From Rusavskia elegans (lineage: Eukaryota; Ascomycota; Lecanoromycetes; Teloschistales; Teloschistaceae): a stretch of DNA of 64,000 bases. A program made the position numbers and the translations under genes. The stretch spans positions 124,001 to 188,000 of the forward strand of contig SAUG01000104.1 of assembly GCA_011316305.1 (NCBI GenBank). Reading direction: 5' to 3'. Below, piece after piece: positions 1 through 12,170 of this stretch. Position 1 is the stretch's first letter; the number at the start of each line of letters is the position of its first letter. Under the pieces are notes generated by a model. The model ran no database searches and was not told the origin of the DNA. It was given only the letters and a program-made list of their open reading frames with translations.

Positions 1-1245
1 TATTAGAGATATTATTATATATATAGCTAATTCTAGCTATCGATTTTTATTTCCTAAAATATATAAAAGAATTCGAGAATATATAGAATATTATTATTAA
101 TATTTATTAAATTTTATAAAATAGTATAGATTTTATAGTTTTTAAAATTTAATTTCTCCGAAGGTATTATTTTATATAATTACGATAGACTTCGTATTTA
201 TATTATCTACGAAATTCATTAATAAAAATTATATACTAATAAATATTTATAAATATACTAAAAAAGTTCTTCTATTTTTAGATAGATTATTTATTCTATA
301 GTTAATTAGATAAACCTCGTTATTACTATTTTGTTCGAATATTACTAGAAAATCCTATTAGCTATTATTAGTAATAGAAATCGTAAATTTATATTATTTT
401 TCTAGCGCCAGATCTTTTAGAAATTAGAAACGAAAATTCTAGTATCTATAGTATATTATTTATAAACCAATAGATAATCGAAACGTACTAATTAAATAAT
501 AGAAATTAATTTCTATTTTTGGTTTACGGAATATCCGGATAAAAATTAGATTAAAGTTATTCTATTTCTATAGTTCGTATTTGATAATATAACTAGTTTT
601 ATTATTAGATTAGCTCCTAATAAACTTATACTAGATTTTTAATCAAAAAATACTATTAGTACTTTATCGAATCTACCGCCGAAAAATATAGAACGCCTAA
701 AATCTATAAAATATATAGAAGTAAAAGATATAATAGCTTTTAATATTATATTTTCTAAAATACGGTATAATAATCTATATAACGCTAAATTCTTTAAATT
801 AAATAATAATATCTTTTTAAAACTCAATTACGGATATACGTTGCTAGATATTATTAATCGGAAGCTTTCGTATTAATAAACTATTTTTTTTAAAATAATA
901 TATAAAATCGAATATCTCGTCTATAAACTAGAATTTTTTTCTATTATATAAATCTATTCTATTATTTATATAGTTTAATTAGAGCTAGTATCTACCGGCG
1001 ATAATCTTTTTAAACGGCTTCCGGTTAATAATAAATCTTCTACTATTAGAATAGAATTTTCGAAAAAAAATTCTAATTAATTCGAAATAAAATAAATTAT
1101 AAATCGGCGAAAAATATACTAGCGCCTCTTGTATTTAGTTAAATAGAAGAGTTATAGGCTATAATATAACAGCTAGTTTAGATTATATAATTAAATATAC
1201 TATATAGATTTTATTAATAAATATAATAACCGTTTCCTCTTTCTA
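1..1245 (+). pseudogene. Ty3/gypsy retrotransposon pol relic (integrase and chromodomain), RIP-degraded
   Basis: No open frame survives, but conceptual translation of the plus strand gives the order expected of the 3' end of a chromovirus pol gene. The integrase core begins near 182 (TIDFV). A degraded form of the H-P-Q-T-D-G-Q-S-E-R-T-N block lies near 450-490 and reads TNRQSKRTN once TAG is taken as Gln. The C-terminal integrase segment is at about 790-1,010 (NYGYTLLDIINRKLSYQ), and a chromodomain-like W-K-x-Y stretch is near 1,140-1,190, where Trp positions read TAG. Every internal stop I checked can be explained by CAA/CAG to TAA/TAG or TGG to TAG. The 5' part (protease, RT, RNase H) lies outside the window. 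It cannot be functional. Confidence 0.8.
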
Positions 1246-2204
1246 TCTAGAATTCGTTATTATTAATAATCTGATTATATTCTAGTAATATTATAGTAAT
1301 CGAAATTTTAAATATTTATATTACTAGCAGACCTTTTATATTATTCCGAACTAAAGTTAAAATATTTTTAAATTATTATATTTTACCGACGCTTTATTTA
1401 TTTAATCTAGTATAGTTATATTTCCATTTAATATTCGGTAAAATATAACTATTTTCTATTAGTTTCGAAATAGATAATTTCTATTATTAGATACTATAAC
1501 GTAGTAGTAGCGTATCTAGAATATAATACTAGATAAACTATTTCTATAAAAAATAGGGTTAGATTATTTAATAATCTTTAGATCTAAATTGGATTTCTAG
1601 TAGTACTAGTTTCTTTTTAGCTTTTTTAATTTTTTAATCTTTTTTTTTTACTTCCGATAAGATTTAATTATAATATATTCGCTACTAAATAGATATTTTT
1701 ATTATCTAGTATTATAGTATAGTAATAGTATATATCGCTTCTATTATAAACGATAAAAAAGTTAGTTCGGCTATTCTATTAGCCGATCTTTATTATTTAG
1801 AAGGTTTAATATAGTTCGGGTTCGATTTCTAGTAGTACTATTTTCTTTTTAACTTTTAAACCCCTTTATTTTTAACGTTTTTAAAGTTTTTAAACGTTTA
1901 ATACGATATATATTGAAGGCCCTACTGTTTTTTTATTTTATAGAATTTATTATAAATAAATTAAATTATTTGGAATTTATTTAGAATTTTGTAGATATAG
2001 AAACTTGAGTTAATAGTACTAGACGCTAATCAAACCTCGTTAACCGCGATTTATTGATTCTACGGGATTTAATATCTAATTAGATCTAGCGTTTAGCTTT
2101 ATTCGCTTATTTATAGAGAAATTTTCCATCTATATAAAAATATCAAGCTATTATTATTATCTTAAATCAATCTATAACAAATAGCTTGAAGTTTTATAAT
2201 TTGG
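1246..2204. other. A+T-rich spacer, possible LTR remains
   Basis: No coding trace was found here. It follows the gypsy chromodomain, so it may contain the element's 3' LTR, but I could not find its ends. A 34-bp direct repeat with two mismatches lies at 1,592-1,625 and 1,824-1,857 (both begin gatttctagtagtacta). Confidence 0.4.
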
Positions 2205-3630
2205 AATTTCGAAACTAGCGAGATAATAAATATAAAATATAAAATTAAAATAAACAATAATCTAATTTTTATCTAAATTTTATTTTTTAAAATAGATAGA
2301 ATTAAATTTAGTTAAACTTAGAATATTTAATAGTTTTATATATTTATTTCTACAATTTCGAAATAAACGAAGTTCTAAATATAAAAGACAAAACTAAAAT
2401 AATCTATAATCTAAATATTATCTAATTTTTTATTTTTTAAAATCAATAAAATTTAGTTTAGTTGTTAATATAATTATTAATTGTTTTAAAAAAAAATAGC
2501 TCTAGTATTTCGAAACTAACAAGATTCTAAATACTTAATATTAGATTATAATAAATCGAAATTTAATTATTATTTTATTTTTATTATTTTAAATTATAAA
2601 AATTTGATTTAGATATATATAATATAAAGTTACGAAACTAACGTGATTTTAAATACGAAATATAAATTTTAAAAAAACTATAATTTAGTTACTTTCTATT
2701 TTCAACTATCTAAAAATAAATAAACTAGAAATAAAATAATTTATAATTCGAGATTTTAAAATCTGGAATTTCAAAACTGGCAAGATTCTATATATAAAAA
2801 ATAAAACTGAAATATACTATATTCTAATAACTATTAACTTTTTAATTAAAAATAAAAAAAATTGTTTATTCTAAATTCTCGTAATTAACGGAAAACTAAA
2901 TATTCAATCTTAAATTAAAATAAACTATAAATCTATTTCTATCTGTTTTTCGCTTTTTAAAAAAAAGTAAAATTTTATTTATTTAGAAATTAAATAGTTA
3001 TAAATTTAGAAAAATATTATCTAAAATTTCCGAACAAGCGAGATTGTAAATATATAATATATAAAGTAAAAGTAAACTATTAACTATTTATTATCTTAAT
3101 TTTAAATAATTGGTATATAATATAGTTATTTTATTTTTAAATCAGATTATTGATAATCTTAAAAATATAATTTTATAATTTCGAATCTAGCGAGATTTCA
3201 AATACGAAATATAATATTATAATAGAGTATATTTTTTTATAGTATTTATTTTTTGTTTTTTAAAATTGATAGAATTTAATTTTATTAGATAGAAAGTATT
3301 TAATAGCTCTAAATTAAATAATCTATAATCTCGGAACAATAAATATTTCAGATATAAAATATTAAATTAATATAAACCGTATTTTTACTATTGTATATTT
3401 TCTATTATCTAAAATTAATAGAATTCAGTTTTATCGGAAAGTGAATAATTAATAGTTCTAGATTCTATAATCTAGAATCTCGAAACTAGCGAGATTTTAA
3501 ATATTAAATATCAAATTAATCTAAACTATTTATCTAAAACCTTTTATTTATTAATATAATAGAAATTAGTTTTATTAATAATAAAGAAATTCAAAGCTCT
3601 AGATATAGAACTATACTATCTCGAAACTAT
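2205..3630. repeat. Degenerate tandem array, about ten units of roughly 115-160 bp
   Basis: A recognisable block, consensus close to aatttcgaaactagcgagat, recurs near 2,209, 2,346, 2,507, 2,629, 2,764, 2,879, 3,024, 3,177, 3,328, 3,474 and 3,619. After each block comes A+T-rich filler with a recurrent ttttttaaaat..atagaattta segment. Spacing varies from about 115 to 160 bp. The copies differ largely by A/T substitutions, as expected of a RIP-mutated satellite. The last block marks the change to a less A+T-rich sequence. No coding capacity is visible. Confidence 0.75.
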
Positions 3631-4259
3631 CTTCTCTGCTATTTCTATTCTATCGGCTCCTTCCACCCTTGTTATAACAGCTATTCTTCGCTTAAAAGTA
3701 CGATTATCCAAGCACTGCTGCGGTATTCGCTTCAGCTAGCAGTCGAGATATTAAGGATACCGTTCGAGGCGTCGGTTATACCTACTACCAATCGAAGGAA
3801 TACTAAAGAATAAAAATCTTTAAATAAAGTATTATAAAGGTAGTAGCAGGGATTAAAATAAATATAGCGAACGTGGTTAATAATACTATTTAGTATATTG
3901 TATTCGGGTTACGTAATAATTAAGAGGTATTATCGATTTCGGTTAGTAACTAGAAAAAGGTCGTTAAGTAAAAAAGCCTTTAAGAAAAGGGATTATAGAT
4001 TTAATTCTTCTATATACGGCCGTTAGAAATACTATATAGCTTTATATTTAATATTTAGAAATCTCTTCCAATTATTACAACAGCAATAAATATTAGTAAT
4101 AGAATCGAGATTTCGTATAAAGCTATCTGGCCTTTATAACCCGCCCTCGTTCCTATTATACTCGGATTATAGTAGTCTCTGTATAATTTGGCTTCTTTCT
4201 AGTATTTCCCCCGCTAGAAGGTTAATATTCTTTCCGTTTCATATCTCTATTACCCCTAT
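3631..4259. other. Spacer between satellite array and PKS relic
   Basis: The composition is less extreme than in the satellite. I see no protein motif on either strand. It would correspond to the 3' flank of the degraded polyketide synthase. Confidence 0.4.
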
Positions 4260-7200
4260 CTACACGTCTAACGATCTAGCTAACCAGCTCCGTAATTCGA
4301 CCGCCGATAGTAAATTACCCCTATAATACGAGATGGATTGCGAGGGATTAATATCCTCTATAGGTATAACGAATACTTTAGCTATCTGCGTAATAATAGC
4401 TTTACGAACGACAGCGTATATCTCCGCCGCCGAAGTAGCTGTATCCTGGAGCTATAACTATAATAAGCTTTCGCCGGATCCGGCGCCTGCGTTTATTTTT
4501 ACCACAGCTGAACGAATATATCTAAATTTAGTATCCCCGAAATTAATCGCCTGCGTCTATCTTGTCGGGTCCGTAAGCCCGATTATTAGCTAATAATTAT
4601 CTTTATCTTTTATAGACGTTAAAATCGTATAGTCGAATACCGCTAACAGTTTTTAAATTTTTACGGGCCGGAAGCCCTATATAGTAAAGTATCTATATAC
4701 TTCGTCGTTTTCGACGATATAGCCGGTATCGGCGATTATATCTAAGTCTATAGAGCGAGTAGATATATCTAATCGAATATAGGAGCGGGTAAAGGTATCT
4801 TAGAAAATATAGGCTAAAGCGTAATTAGCTTGGCCGTTGTTCCTAACGATACCGACTAGAGAGGAAAAATGGATAAAGAAGTCGAGTTTGCTTCTAGCGG
4901 AAAGCGCGTCGGCGATATTAAAACTTTCTAGGACTTTAAAGCGGAGTGCCGCGTAGTAGTTTTTATAATAGAGCTTGTCGATAGTATTATCCTGGTAAAG
5001 TATTAGTATAACTAGGCTAAGGTTCAGAGCAGGTTTCCAAGTTTAATATTTATTCGAATAACTATAGCCGAGTAAATAACTCCTTTAATTAAAAGTAATA
5101 TTTCGAAATATAAATGTAGCGTATCTTCGAGTTACGTATAATCGCCGACGTCGTATATTTAGACAGCAAGCCTTGTACCTTTGCTTTCGAATTCTTTTTT
5201 AATACTTACGGCGTATATAGATTTAAGTCTCGAGTACGACAATATAATAATATTCTTATACTCGCGGCTAATTATCTAACGGCAAATTACTCGACTAAAG
5301 CCGCCTAAACCACCGATTAAAATATACGACGCGTTTTTTTAAAATCTCGTCAAAGGAGATAAAAATATAATCGTCTAACAGGTTTCAGATTAATATACGA
5401 AATTTTATATAGCCGATATGAAAGTTATATATTTTAATAGTAGTATTCTGATTTATTTAGAAAATAACTTTGCCGGTATATTTACCAGCCTGTATTAATC
5501 TAAACGTAGTTTCTATATCCGAAAAAGAGAATATATTTAGCGGCTATATAGATTAGACGGCCCCGGATACTAGTAAAGCGAATACTTTATTTATTATATA
5601 TTTCGCTAACTTAAGAGTTTACTTAAAGACAATAGATAGGTCGATCGACGTAAAAGTAATACTCTTGTTAAAAATTAATATACTGCGAGATACTCGAACG
5701 TTTCGTATAGCGACTCGCTTGTAAGGGAATTAAAAACTATATCGACCTCTCTGCTACCTGTAAACTCTCGAATTCTATTAGTAAAAGAAAGATATCTGCT
5801 AGAAAAGATATAGTTTTCGGAGATACCGTAGGTCTTTATTATTAGCTCTTTCTTCTCGTTACTGCCGACCGTTACGAATATCCGGGCTTCCAGATATTTA
5901 GCTAATATAACCGCTGCTTGTCCTACGCTTTCCGCTGCCGAATAGATAAATACGTTTTCGCCTATTTCCAGTCTGGTAATATAGACTAGACCGTAGTAGA
6001 CTGTAGTATAGATAATCGGGATTAAAACCGCTATTTCGAAGTTTATATTTTCGGGTATCCGCTGGACTATATAGTTACTTACGATTATAGATCTAGCGTA
6101 AATAATTTTTCTCTAAACGTAGATACGATCGCTGATTTAATATATTTATTAATTAAAACTTGGCCGACTTCTATTATAACGCCGCTGTATTTACTGGATA
6201 TTAAAAATATCTTTTCCAGTTATCCGAATACGATTATAATATCGCGAAAATTAATATTATATACTTTTAGCTGCATTCGTAGCTCGTGTGGTTCTAGAGG
6301 TACTATGGCTAAGCCATCTTCGATAAAACGAAGACTGTCGAAAAGGCTAGGCGTGGCTACTTCCAAGCGTAGCGATCTTTCGGGTTGGAAAAAACTTTAT
6401 ATTTCGATTTATAGCCTATTCGATTGTGATATTAAATAAGATTATAGACTCGTATCTTCTATAATATATAGGATATAAATTCTTCCGGATCTTTCGGCGA
6501 ATTCTATATCTTCTACGTTAGTTTTACTATTGAAATTATTGCCGAACGATCTTTTTAAAATAGCTAGAAGAAGATTAACAGTCTCTTCGAGAAATATATA
6601 CTTCGGATCTATATCGTATATTATTAGACGAAAGCTAGAATTATCTAATCGCGTAGTACGAGCCAGCCTAGTAATAAGGGCCGCGTTAGCCGAATCTATA
6701 TCTATCGTACCGCCTTTCGTTACCTAGAGTACTTTACTAGTAGAAGACAGCATTTGCTGAAAAACGCTCTATTATATCGCAATACAGATCTTAAAAATAG
6801 AGCTATCGATTTCGGCAAGGTAGATAAAGATCCTACCGTTTATTTCTATATCTACTATATTGTCGAAGTTGAAAGTTATCTTAACTAGATCCTTTCTATA
6901 AATGGAAATAAAATGGAAAACCAGTAATAAAAACGCCGACGTAGGATATACTAGCTCTATTAAAGCTACCGGTAGTAAATCTTACTCTATCGTATCTATC
7001 GCGCCGTTATTAAAAATATTGTCTTCGCTTAACCTGAAATAAAAGCTATTTTCCTAAAGAAGTTTATAGAATATACCTCCGGCTGCCGGAAAGCGAGCGG
7101 AGTCACTACTAGAAATTACAGTATAGATAAAGCAGTAAATTTCAACTATAGGTAATTCTATATAGAAAGCGCTTGGTCGACTAACTATAATATCCGCTTT

Positions 7201-10181
7201 AAAAAATCTTTTACCTTTTAGCGGGGTATTAATTTATATAAGTAATTTTTCGCCAGCCTTTTTAGATATATCCCCAGCAATAGATATCTTTTTAATAAAA
7301 GTAGATACTATAGCCGCTTGTAGTAGATCTGTTTCTATTAATATAGGACTGGTTATCTGTATACAGGTATTTAGAGTCGAAAGATAGATTACGTAAAGAT
7401 ATTCGATACTTTTAGGTATTACTAATACTGTATCTAGGATATTAATATAGTCTAGTAATTGTCTAGCACCGATAACAACTTTTTTAATATACCGGAAAGA
7501 CCCTTGGAACGTTAATCTAAAGTTTTTAATTCTTTCGTACAGGCGGGCCGGATCTGCAGCGTTTTTATACGTTATTCTAGCCAAGTTAATAGTTTAAGTA
7601 TAGCGGACCGATACAGATATCAGTCTGCGTTCGGCTTCGACTGCGGAAAAGCCTTGACGTAATAGAGAAATAAGATTTCTATAGTATTCGCTCTACCCGT
7701 TACTCTTGCTATAAAAGAATACGCGAAACTCTTTCTAAATATCGGATAATCTGCGTACGCTTCGATTATACGGTCAGAAAAATAATTGCGTTTTAATATC
7801 CTCGGCGTTATCTAGGAAAATTAATAGTTTAGTAATAGAGACTTTACTGAATCGATACCTAGAAACAGAGTCTATCTGCTAATCTAGACGACAATTTTGA
7901 CTAGCGGCTTTAACCGCTATAGCGATGTAACCAGCAGCTGGATAGACGATTTATAATTATATAATATAACCGCGGATCTACGGGATTTCTGTAACGCGTA
8001 TAATATTTCTCCAGCTAGGCTCGAGCCGGTTAAAATCGGGATTCGGTACTCCGAGAAATGGATATCGAAGGGCGGAGCGTTTACGATAGTCTAAATTTAG
8101 CCGCGATTCGTACTAATAGCTGGTCGATGAATCCTACGGCTATAGTAGTAGGTTAACTAGAACTTTCGGCGGACGCTTGCCGTCCTGATTATTAATAGCT
8201 TGGAGATTAACAGGATATCTAGAGATAGTTAGCCGAAAAGCTGCGTCTAGCAAGATATCGATCGTATTTTTACCGCGTAAGAGTATCGAAAGGTACTAGA
8301 ATAACTTTTCTCTAGCGCCACCTAAAGTCTGCTTAACGAAGTTTACAAGCATTCTATAAAGGCTAACTTCGAATAGAATATGTAATTTCGGGTTACTAGA
8401 AATAGGAACCTATTTTTAGTCTGTTAAATAATAGAGTTTTTATAGGTAGGAAAAGAATCTGATTTAGGATACTATAATTTTTATCTAATATACTACGTTA
8501 AAATCCTCGCCGCGTATTTTGCTACTAGTAACTAACGAGAAAAAGAATACGTTTTCGTTTAACTTGGGTTTAAATAGATCCTACAACGTATCGTAATAGC
8601 TAGCTGCTATAAATTCTATATAATACGAATAATAAACGATACTAACGCGAAATCTATATATAAATATTTGCCGTGCTTTAAATATATTTTACAGTAATAT
8701 AATTACTATCTTGTCGCCGGCTAAAGTTACGTTCCCTAGACTGTTAACGTAAGCTACTACGGCCTTGTCCTTTTCTAGACGGATTTTTTTTATAAAAATC
8801 TCGGTATCTGTTTCTGATATATTCGCGGCTAGTATAGTTCTACGAATCTTGCTATTATCTTCTAGTCTAGTACTCGTTAAAAGTCCTCGATAGTAAAATA
8901 TATTTAAAGCAGATTTTAGGAAAAGAAAACCAGAAGCGTAAACTGCCGTAATTTTACTACTGGAATAACCTATAACGGAAGTCGGTTTAATATTCCAAAA
9001 TCTAAACAGCTTTTCTAAAACGCACTAAATTATAGTATAAATCGGCTGGCTAATAGCTGTTAAATTTATAAAAAAAGTCTCGGCAGATTTTATAAGTTTA
9101 TCTATTAGTAACCACGAAGAGCCTAGCTTTTGGAAGTATATATCGAATATTGTAAAAATAGATTTGAATACTTGATAAATACTGATAAGCTCGCGGCCTA
9201 TACTAAACTACTGCGCGCCTTATCTAGTAAATATAAAGGATATACGCTGATCCGAAAGATTTCTATATAGTTTAACTATAGGCGTATTAAGCGTAATTAC
9301 TAAATTTTAATAGAATATTGTATTTACTGCCGCTTTTTATATATAGAAGGTTCGCCGGGTACCGAACGTATAGATTAAATTGTCCAAAAAACCGTCTGCT
9401 ATATTATATAATAATATAGAATATTCTTTCAAGTTCTTTACCACTAGTAGAACCCCGGCTCTGGTTTTATATAATATCAAAAAGATCTTTTTCTAGCTTA
9501 TATAGTCTGCGAGGTAAGTGATCAAATATTTATTATAACTAGCACCATTCGTAGCCGTATCGCCGGCTTTTAGGGGCGGATCGACTACGATAGTCGAAGG
9601 TTTATTCTTATCGGCATCTAATATAATATATACGTTTATTCTACTATAGCTAAAGCTATTAAAAGATATACGGCGCAGAAATTTACTAGGCTATAGCTCG
9701 AGTTCTTTTATAATCTAGAATAGATTAATTTAAAAAACCGCGACGATTTACCTTTATATATTTTTCTTATAGATATAGATTTACGTTTTCGGTCTCGAAG
9801 TTAATAGATAGAAGAATATAACCCTTTTCCAGGTAAAAGACTACTATAATTAGGCCTGCTAATTTAGAAATAGATTCCAGATAACCGATATTAGCTTTGA
9901 TAGAACCGATTACTAATAGTTTGGATAGGCTTCTTAATCGTAATAGCAAAGAAGCGATTACTTTAATTTTAATAGGATCGCTAGCTTTAGTTCCGGTCCT
10001 ATAGGCTTCGATATAATAAGTATCTAAAGGATCTAGCCGCGCGTTTCTGTAAATTTTCCGAATAAAATCTTCCTGCGCTTCGCGGCTCGGTATTATAAGT
10101 CCAGAGGTTTTTCCGTTTTAATTAAAAACTGTATTACGGATTATCGCCCGGATAGGATTGCCGTAGGTAATTACGTCCTTT

Positions 10182-11147
10182 TTTATTTTGTTTGTTTTTT
10201 TGGTACCCGGTCAACCGTCGGTTCTATAAATAATTTACTTTAGTATTAGTACGCTAGCGTTAGATATACGGTATAAGAACTAGTATTCCAGTTTAATTAA
10301 CTTAAACTAAAGAACTATATAAAATTAACTCGAATCTATTCCGTAATACGCTCGTAGTATAAGCTTCTATAGTTTATTTAAAATATAACGTAGCAGAATT
10401 TTTATAATATATATATCCTACAATCGCTTCTTCTTTTTCTTTTACTAGTATTTACTATCGTATCTGATATACGTATCTTCCGTAACAGTCTAGGCTGCAG
10501 GCTAATATATATAGAACCTCTACTAATAATATTGGATCTATAACTACGATTATACCTTTCTAATTAGAAGAAATAGAATATAAAATCGCTAAATTCGAGC
10601 TATTTAATAATATTAACCGAGTCTTCGCCAGTCCGCCTATTATAACGGACTTTAAATCCCGAGATCCGTTAGTTTTAACTACGATATTAAGGCTTTATAT
10701 TCCGAATCCGCCGGAGCCGTACGGTTTTAGCGACCGTATTAAACTTCTAGCAGGGGCCTTTATCCTATTGGAATCCGAGCTAGTAGTCGTCGAGTATCTA
10801 GATAGATTAGTAGACCGTCTAGATTCGGGTACGACCGTAGACGAAGACGAATTAACGAGGATAAAAGATAGTATTACCGCCTAGTAGATAGTTCTGGAAG
10901 CTATATTAGTGGTTTATAATCGTGCGTATTTCGAAGTAGTATAAGGGAATCCTGGATAGGGGAGGAATAGTAATTAAATGGAAGATATAGTAGAATAAAA
11001 ACGATTAACGCTGCAAACCTTACTTGACTTTTAACTACGAAAATTCTTTGTTGTATAAGTAATATTTATTGTTGCCGTATAAAAACTACGGTGATAAAAC
11101 GTATATATATAATGATTCAATTATAACCCCGGATAGGGGCCCTATAA
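10182..11147. mobile_element. 0.97-kb insertion inside the KS domain, flanked by a 17-bp direct repeat
   Basis: The KS coding trace stops at 11,148 and resumes at 10,181. Both edges carry the identical 17-mer aggtaattacgtccttt (10,165-10,181 and 11,148-11,164), as expected of a target-site duplication. The left edge is T-rich (10,181-10,201), which would be an A-rich 3' tail if the element lies on the minus strand. A long target duplication plus an A-rich tail suggests a non-LTR-type insertion (LINE or SINE-like), but no reverse transcriptase is visible. Inside, 10,564-10,990 reads on the plus strand as a protein-like trace (e.g. DPLVLTTILRLYIPNPPEPY) with only Gln-type stops; I do not recognise it. 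No terminal inverted repeats were seen. Confidence 0.65.
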
Positions 11148-11759
11148 AGGTAATTACGTCCTTTAGTAGTTTAATTAGAATGCTTATAACTCTTTCGCCT
11201 CGGCTGTAGCCAGATCCGCGGCTATCGAACGAGTAGTATTTACCGTATTTCGAGAGAAATCTTGCTAGCGTATTAACGAAATTTAATAGCTAACGAAGAT
11301 GTAGATAAATTCTAGACCTTCTAACGATATTATTATTTTAGAATTTAGGATAAGATTCGTACCGCCTATAATAGCCTGCTGAAATTCTCCGCAGCGGATA
11401 CTTTGGCAGGTTTGATATAATACTACCAGGGAAGTAGAATATCTAGTATCGAACGCGAAGCTAGGCCCTTTTAAATCGAAGAAATAGAAGATTCGATTAG
11501 TAAAAATAGCTTTACCGATTCCCGTAATATAGTAAACGGGTAAGTTCTCTGGATCCGCTAGTACTATATTACTGTAATTGTCGGAAAAGATATCTACGTA
11601 GACTCTAGTCTTGCTGCCGACTATCTTGTTAATAGTTACGCCTCCTGGATAAGATATCAGCAGCTATTCTTTTTAATAAAGATAGAAAGTTTAGTATCGA
11701 CTATTTTCAAAAGCTTTATATACTACTTCAAGTAATATTTTTATCTGAAAATCTATCGC

Positions 11760-11822
11760 CTAATTAACAAAGTCGTTAGCAGAAGGTAAAGTCCTTTTGA
11801 TCAAATTTTAGGTTTTACTAAC
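11760..11822 (-). other. Fossil intron 2 of the PKS relic
   Basis: This 63-bp segment has GTTAGT at the donor, GCTAAC as a branch site (11,775-11,780) and AATTAG at the acceptor. Removing it joins LLEAK to AIDFQIKILLEVV in frame, which fits the KS motif around D-P-Q-x-R. Confidence 0.65.
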
Positions 11823-11909
11823 CTTGGCTTCCAGTAGGCTAATATTGAAAGCAGAGATATTAAAAAACGAGATATCTTTATCCAAAAAATATATTCTTTA
11901 CGAGTTAAA

Positions 11910-11963
11910 CTATAGAAGACTTCGGATAAAATTTATTTAATTTACTTTAATATAAAAACTTAC
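11910..11963 (-). other. Fossil intron 1 of the PKS relic
   Basis: On the minus strand the KS reading frame is interrupted by a 54-bp segment with GTAAGT at its 5' end and TAG at its 3' end. Removing it joins ISGT to the following FNS.RIYFLDKDIS segment in frame, matching the early KS region of HR-PKSs. Confidence 0.65.
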
Positions 11964-12170
11964 CGTTCCGCTAATAGAAGAGTTCGGGTACTAGAAGAAA
12001 TTCTAGGTAAATCGATCAACTGGTACTTTGCCCTAGCTACTACGCCTGTTCGCGAGCATTTGCTAGAGTTTTTCTAGATTGGTTAAACCTCCTGGAAATT
12101 GATATTATATCACTTTCGGGTTGCTATTTAGATAGATATAAGGCGCAAGCATTTCTATTAAAGTCGCTAT

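Larger units (their letters stand above)
4260..12170 (-). pseudogene. Highly reducing polyketide synthase, RIP-degraded and split by an insertion
   Basis: Read on the minus strand from right to left, this is an iterative type I HR-PKS fossil. The KS start (FPGG) is near 12,090. The KS active-site block reads DTRYSTSL at 11,427-11,450 (family DTACSSSL). The KS resumes after an insertion at 10,165-9,770 with EAYRTGT and KANIGYL, where the family has His in both. The AT motif reads GYSSSK at 8,948-8,970. The AT-DH linker (LEPSWRNI) is near 8,030, and DH-like sequence lies at 7,234-7,584. ER is at 5,800-6,080 (GENVFIYSAAESVGQAA) and the KR nucleotide-binding motif (LIGGLGGFSR) near 5,280-5,320. 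The ACP at 4,260-4,415 has Leu at the phosphopantetheine Ser position (4,311-4,313). Minus the insertion, the length is about 6.9 kb, normal for this class. I did not see a convincing methyltransferase. It is non-functional; the product is unknown. Confidence 0.9.

Noticed and set aside
4333..4593. 86-codon plus-strand frame in the degraded block
   Set aside because: It is antisense to the recognisable ACP and C-terminal part of the PKS relic.
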